64,000 bases of DNA from JADKIH01 sp031385005. Lineage in GTDB: Bacteria > Bacteroidota > Bacteroidia > AKYH767-A > 2013-40CM-41-45. The stretch spans positions 62,001 to 126,000 of the forward strand of contig JANNBB010000070.1 of the NCBI GenBank assembly GCA_031385005.1, written 5' to 3'. The notes under the pieces were generated by a model. The model did no database searches and had not been told where the DNA came from. It saw only the letters and a program-made list of their open reading frames with translations. The translations under genes and the position numbers were made by a program. Positions 60,963 to 64,000 of this stretch are shown one piece after another. The first letter of the stretch is position 1; each line of letters starts with the position of its first letter.

Positions 60963-61862
60963 TTGAAAGAAATAACTCAGCCTGTTTCTACAAATGGCAC
61001 AGTAAACAAATACAAATTCACCAACAAAGAACTACAATTAGACCTCGGCATGAACCAATACGATTTAGGAGCAAGGTTATACGATCCTGTCCTTGGGCGG
61101 TTTAGTGTTATCGATCCCTTTACAGACTACGCTCCTGATTTAACTTCCTATCGGTATGCTTTTGATAACCCGGTTTCTTTTACTGATCCTACGGGGTTGT
61201 TGGAGGAAGATGGGGAAGGTGATTATGGTTACAACGATGCAGATCCGGATCCCAAACAACTTTATTTTACTTATGGAATAGTTAATGTCAATGAAAAAGA
61301 TGATGAAGATGATGAAAAAGGAAAATATGTATTGCGGCTTCAGGATGTAGATGAACTTGATGCTTCAAGTGGAACTGATTATAACGATGGAAGTTCTACG
61401 GAATTTGAAAGTAGGGAAATTGAAGAGGAGAATGTGGAAGAGGAAGCTCAAGGTGGTGGGGGTGGTCTAAGTAGTCCAAGAGATTTTGCCAACGAATTAA
61501 AATATTACTACAAATATAACTCAGGTACAGACTATCATTTGAGCCAAGAGAGGTTTAACGATGTTTACAATCAAGCTCATCAAAATTATGCTATTCAATG
61601 GAATAAGGCTACGAGATTAGCCAACGGAAATTATAGCATCCCAGTAAATTTTTATAAAACAGATTATGACTTTGCTTTTGGTAGAGCAACAATGAACTTC
61701 AGTTTTGATAAAATCAATGGTTTTCAGCCAGTCGGTTTTTATGATATTTGGGATTTAGACCCTAAAGCTTGGGGTACTCGTTCATATTTTAACGAAGTAG
61801 TAACGCGCTATTATAATTGGCAGTTAAATGGTGGAACACCATTTAAAGTAACCTATCCATAA
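60963..61862 (+). CDS. Orphan RHS tip: truncated RHS core with variable C-terminal domain
   Basis: 299 residues from a TTG; the frame is closed by a stop at 60951, so the long N-terminal RHS shell is missing. Residues about 18-80 are the RHS-associated core (NKYKFTNKELQLDLG, YDLGARLYDPVLGRFSVIDP, YRYAFDNPVSFTDPTGL). After it an acidic linker and a C-terminal domain (about 165-299: ANELKYYYKYNSGTDYHL, FDKINGFQPVGFYDIWDLD). In full RHS proteins this position holds a toxin or other effector. The domain is unknown to me. Such tips are a reservoir that can recombine into complete rhs genes. A possible immunity gene follows 12 nt later. Confidence 0.75.
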   Translation: MKEITQPVSTNGTVNKYKFTNKELQLDLGMNQYDLGARLYDPVLGRFSVIDPFTDYAPDLTSYRYAFDNPVSFTDPTGLLEEDGEGDYGYNDADPDPKQLYFTYGIVNVNEKDDEDDEKGKYVLRLQDVDELDASSGTDYNDGSSTEFESREIEEENVEEEAQGGGGGLSSPRDFANELKYYYKYNSGTDYHLSQERFNDVYNQAHQNYAIQWNKATRLANGNYSIPVNFYKTDYDFAFGRATMNFSFDKINGFQPVGFYDIWDLDPKAWGTRSYFNEVVTRYYNWQLNGGTPFKVTYP

Positions 61863-61874
61863 TTTGAACCTGAT

Positions 61875-62306
61875 ATGAGAAAATTTTTAATAATTAATAT
61901 AATCCTGATTGTACTTGGTACAACAGTATATTACCTTTTCTTAAGAAGAACACCCTATACTATTGCAAGTAATATCACAGGTTTTAAAGTTTCAACATCA
62001 TTGACAGTTGAACAGTTTCAGGATGATTGGACAAATAATCCTGGTGGCGATGGAGAATCATTTATCCTTTTTTCATTTCAAGAAAGTGAAAAAGAAAAAC
62101 TGGTAGATGCTTGTAAAATTAATAACTATAAACCACTACCGATAAAGGATATTTTACCAGACAATTTTATTTATAAGTATGTCAAAATAGAAAATCAATC
62201 AGGGTTTTATAAATTAGATAAAGACAAAAAAGACGAAAGAAACTATCAAATAACAGTCTTAAACTTACAAGAGAATAAATTAATCGTTTATAATGTAATT
62301 TACTAA
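61875..62306 (+). CDS. Small membrane-anchored protein, possible immunity partner of the RHS tip
   Basis: 143 residues. Hydrophobic N-terminal segment (about 4-22, LIINIILIVLGTTVYYLFL) then a soluble domain with SLTVEQFQDDWTNNPGGDGESFILFSF and IKDILPDNFIYKYVKIEN. No family recognised. It begins 12 nt after the RHS tip gene on the same strand, the usual position of an immunity gene for a polymorphic toxin, and its AT content is higher than the core's. This function is inference from position. Confidence 0.6.
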   Translation: MRKFLIINIILIVLGTTVYYLFLRRTPYTIASNITGFKVSTSLTVEQFQDDWTNNPGGDGESFILFSFQESEKEKLVDACKINNYKPLPIKDILPDNFIYKYVKIENQSGFYKLDKDKKDERNYQITVLNLQENKLIVYNVIY

Positions 62307-62725
62307 TAAGGACAAAGCCCGCTCGCCGGAATCTTTGCGCATCAGCCTTACGGGAAAGGGGATTCGACGCACACAGTACTTCAAATGCTGAACATAAAGT
62401 AATTTTCATTCTCATTTCTTTAAATAAATAGCAATAGCATTATCAAAAACTTAAGCATTATATTAGTGGCGGAGATTAATACAAATACAAATTCACCACC
62501 AAAGAACTACAATTAGACTTCTGCATGAACCCCCTTGAGGAGAGAAATGAAAGTCGTAGTCGGCGCGAAGGAGTTGTAAGCGATTGTTGAAAGGGGTGTT
62601 TCTCGCGCTTACTACTCCGAGCGGATCAAATGGTATTATTGTATTGACGATCAGGTGCAGATGGCTTGTCATTAAACTCTAACCAAATATACTAGTATAA
62701 CCTACTCAGAATTTAGCACATCAAT
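62307..62725. other. Gap with GC-shifted segment and RHS scar
   Basis: 419 nt without an intact gene. 62307-62400 (around GCCCGCTCGCCGGAATCTTT) and 62530-62650 (around AGTCGTAGTCGGCGCGAAGG) are clearly richer in GC than the flanks. Between them is a 51-bp copy of the RHS core. No tRNA, transposase or inverted-repeat ends were recognised. It looks like debris from past RHS-tip exchanges. Confidence 0.6.
62481..62531 (+). repeat. 51-bp repeat of the RHS core start
   Basis: Matches 61006-61056 at 48 of 51 positions (differences at the 19th, 39th and 42nd bases). It would encode YKYKFTTKELQLDF in the RHS frame, then joins foreign sequence at CATGAACC. It marks a second, almost wholly lost RHS tip. 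Confidence 0.9.
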
Positions 62726-64000
62726 TCATTCCTTCAATTTATAAACTTCATTCTTACTATTTCCCCAAATTTTTTCAAGATTTCTTTGATTCACATAAGC
62801 CTTAATTGAGTCATCTGACTCTACAGTATTTATAATTATATAACTAATTTTATTTTTCAAAAGGCTTTGATGGATATCTGATAAAGATTGATTGCGTTTA
62901 TGAGTCATCGCATTCCTTGAAGCATAGAGAGACAAGGCACGCGGCTTCTTGAAACTAAATGCTGCTTCGGGAGGAGTATGCATACGGATATATTCGAACA
63001 ACTCTTGGTTTTCTTTTACTTGGGGACCCTCTATAATTGTGTTTCTGCTTTTATAAATTTCTTTAAAACCGTTTTGATAAGAGCATAATACAATAATAGC
63101 CATGCAAACTGCCAATGTTTTCGGACCAATTTTTAAACGGATATTTATGCTGTAAATTCCCTGTACAAGATAGTAAAGCAAGAATTGTGCGATAGGAAAA
63201 AGGAATCGGAAACCTGCATCTGAATAAGGATAAACAATGATAACTGTAAGATAAATCAACGTAAGCAAATCGATAAAGTCGAACTGTATACTCATTTTTT
63301 TTATCATACCTAAAATGATGAAAGCAAATGCCATTGTTCCGGAAATCAAAGCAACAAACTGCCATTCATCGTTCCATGGTTCAAAAAATGCACGAAGCAC
63401 GGCCATATAATAGGATAGATTGACTTGAATAAAATGTTTTAGCTGTGTTAGATTGAAAAAGTATTTGTAAGAGAACAACCCATCTCCGGATGACGGAATC
63501 AAAACTTTATTGATCAAAATGAAAATCAAAAATCCACCTGCTATTATACAAAGTTTTTCGATTATTTGTTTGTAAAAAAGTGATGTAGTTTTTTCAACTC
63601 TGGCCATATAAAAATCTTTAATCAAATCAATTAAAACAGCCAGCAAGAAAACAACTCCAATGTTCCTAATTGACAGTAGAATACCAGTCAAAATTGTAAG
63701 TATAACTATTCGAAAGCCGGAATTGTTTTTACTTGTATACATCAAGACACACAACAGAAAACAGGTGGAGAAAGGAATGTCCGACATTATTTCTAGTTTA
63801 AACCAAAGTGTCCAGGGGTTATATATGAAAATGATAATTAACAGCGTAGAAACTAAAGCTGAATAAAACCGCATCAAAAACTTAAACAATAATAGAGCGA
63901 ATATGAAGAGAAACAACGTAATATATAAATCAAAATATAAAATACAATTTCCGAAAACTGCGTAAACAGGTGAAAGCAACAAAGGGAATCCCGAAGGGTA
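62726..64000 (-). CDS. Integral-membrane glycosyltransferase-like (GT39/ArnT-type) protein, N-terminus beyond window
   Basis: At least 424 residues; the frame is open through position 64000 and reads YPSGFPLLLSPVYAVFG at the edge, a stretch typical of the first periplasmic loop region of polyprenyl-phosphate sugar transferases. So the real start lies outside. About nine membrane helices (for example LYITLFLFIFALLLFKFLM, ILTGILLSIRNIGVVFLLAV) are followed by a soluble end (SFKKPRALSLYASRNAMTH, YIIINTVESDDSIKAYVNQR). The catalytic Asp/Glu loop is outside. Probably moves a sugar from a lipid carrier onto an envelope acceptor. Exact family uncertain. Confidence 0.75.
   Translation of the reverse strand, partial: YPSGFPLLLSPVYAVFGNCILYFDLYITLFLFIFALLLFKFLMRFYSALVSTLLIIIFIYNPWTLWFKLEIMSDIPFSTCFLLCVLMYTSKNNSGFRIVILTILTGILLSIRNIGVVFLLAVLIDLIKDFYMARVEKTTSLFYKQIIEKLCIIAGGFLIFILINKVLIPSSGDGLFSYKYFFNLTQLKHFIQVNLSYYMAVLRAFFEPWNDEWQFVALISGTMAFAFIILGMIKKMSIQFDFIDLLTLIYLTVIIVYPYSDAGFRFLFPIAQFLLYYLVQGIYSINIRLKIGPKTLAVCMAIIVLCSYQNGFKEIYKSRNTIIEGPQVKENQELFEYIRMHTPPEAAFSFKKPRALSLYASRNAMTHKRNQSLSDIHQSLLKNKISYIIINTVESDDSIKAYVNQRNLEKIWGNSKNEVYKLKE

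Noticed and set aside
62340..62385. Possible tRNA T-arm (GGGATTCGACGC)
   Set aside because: No acceptor stem or anticodon arm could be formed around it.
62182..62415. Minus-strand 77-codon frame
   Set aside because: It overlaps the putative immunity gene and the GC-rich debris; no signal of a real protein.

Overview
The window is AT-rich bacterial DNA from a member of the Bacteroidota. The evidence is direct: a type IX secretion (T9SS) component (PorQ), at least seven secreted proteins ending in a T9SS-type sorting domain, several promoters with the Bacteroidota -7 element TAnnTTTG, and a flexirubin-free zeaxanthin-type carotenoid cluster with a CrtYcd-like lycopene cyclase. Family or genus cannot be fixed from the sequence alone. 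No rRNA, tRNA, CRISPR array or intact transposase was seen.

Layout. 1-10578: a signalling and envelope locus. It has a truncated sigma-54-type response regulator, an unrecognised membrane-anchored protein, a PgaC-like glycosyltransferase, a HEAT-repeat protein, a CotH-type kinase, a TPR plus beta-barrel YaiO-like outer-membrane protein, a single-domain response regulator and a hybrid histidine kinase with an Hpt domain. It looks like a regulated exopolysaccharide synthesis and export system. 10741-17193: a calcium-binding-type outer-membrane protein pair, a LOG-family protein and UvrA. 17424-25106: porQ, cmk, ispH, rpsA, a frameshifted lipoprotein, a DinB-like protein, pyrB and pyrR. 25194-29816: secreted T9SS cargo, an SPFH protein, a small exported protein and MsrB.

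29922-45066: the respiratory complex I genes nuoABC, then a 4.8 kb block of surface-protein genes, then nuoDHIJKLMN and an unknown last gene. nuoE, nuoF and nuoG are absent, so the locus encodes only the 11-subunit core without the NADH-oxidising module.

45123-54429: the carotenoid region. A MerR/cobalamin-binding regulator of the CarH/LitR type is followed by a secreted DUF4397 protein and then crtI, crtB, a conserved unknown, idi, an SRPBCC protein, crtZ and a lycopene cyclase gene. The regulator promoter and the DUF4397 promoter share the same inverted repeat (TTGTTTAAT, 14-nt spacer, RTTAAACAA). This is a good candidate for the operator of a B12-dependent light switch.

54592-64000: more T9SS cargo, proC, an Nramp-related transporter lacking the usual metal-binding residues, an orphan RHS tip with a possible immunity gene and a second RHS scar, and an integral-membrane glycosyltransferase-like gene cut by the window edge.
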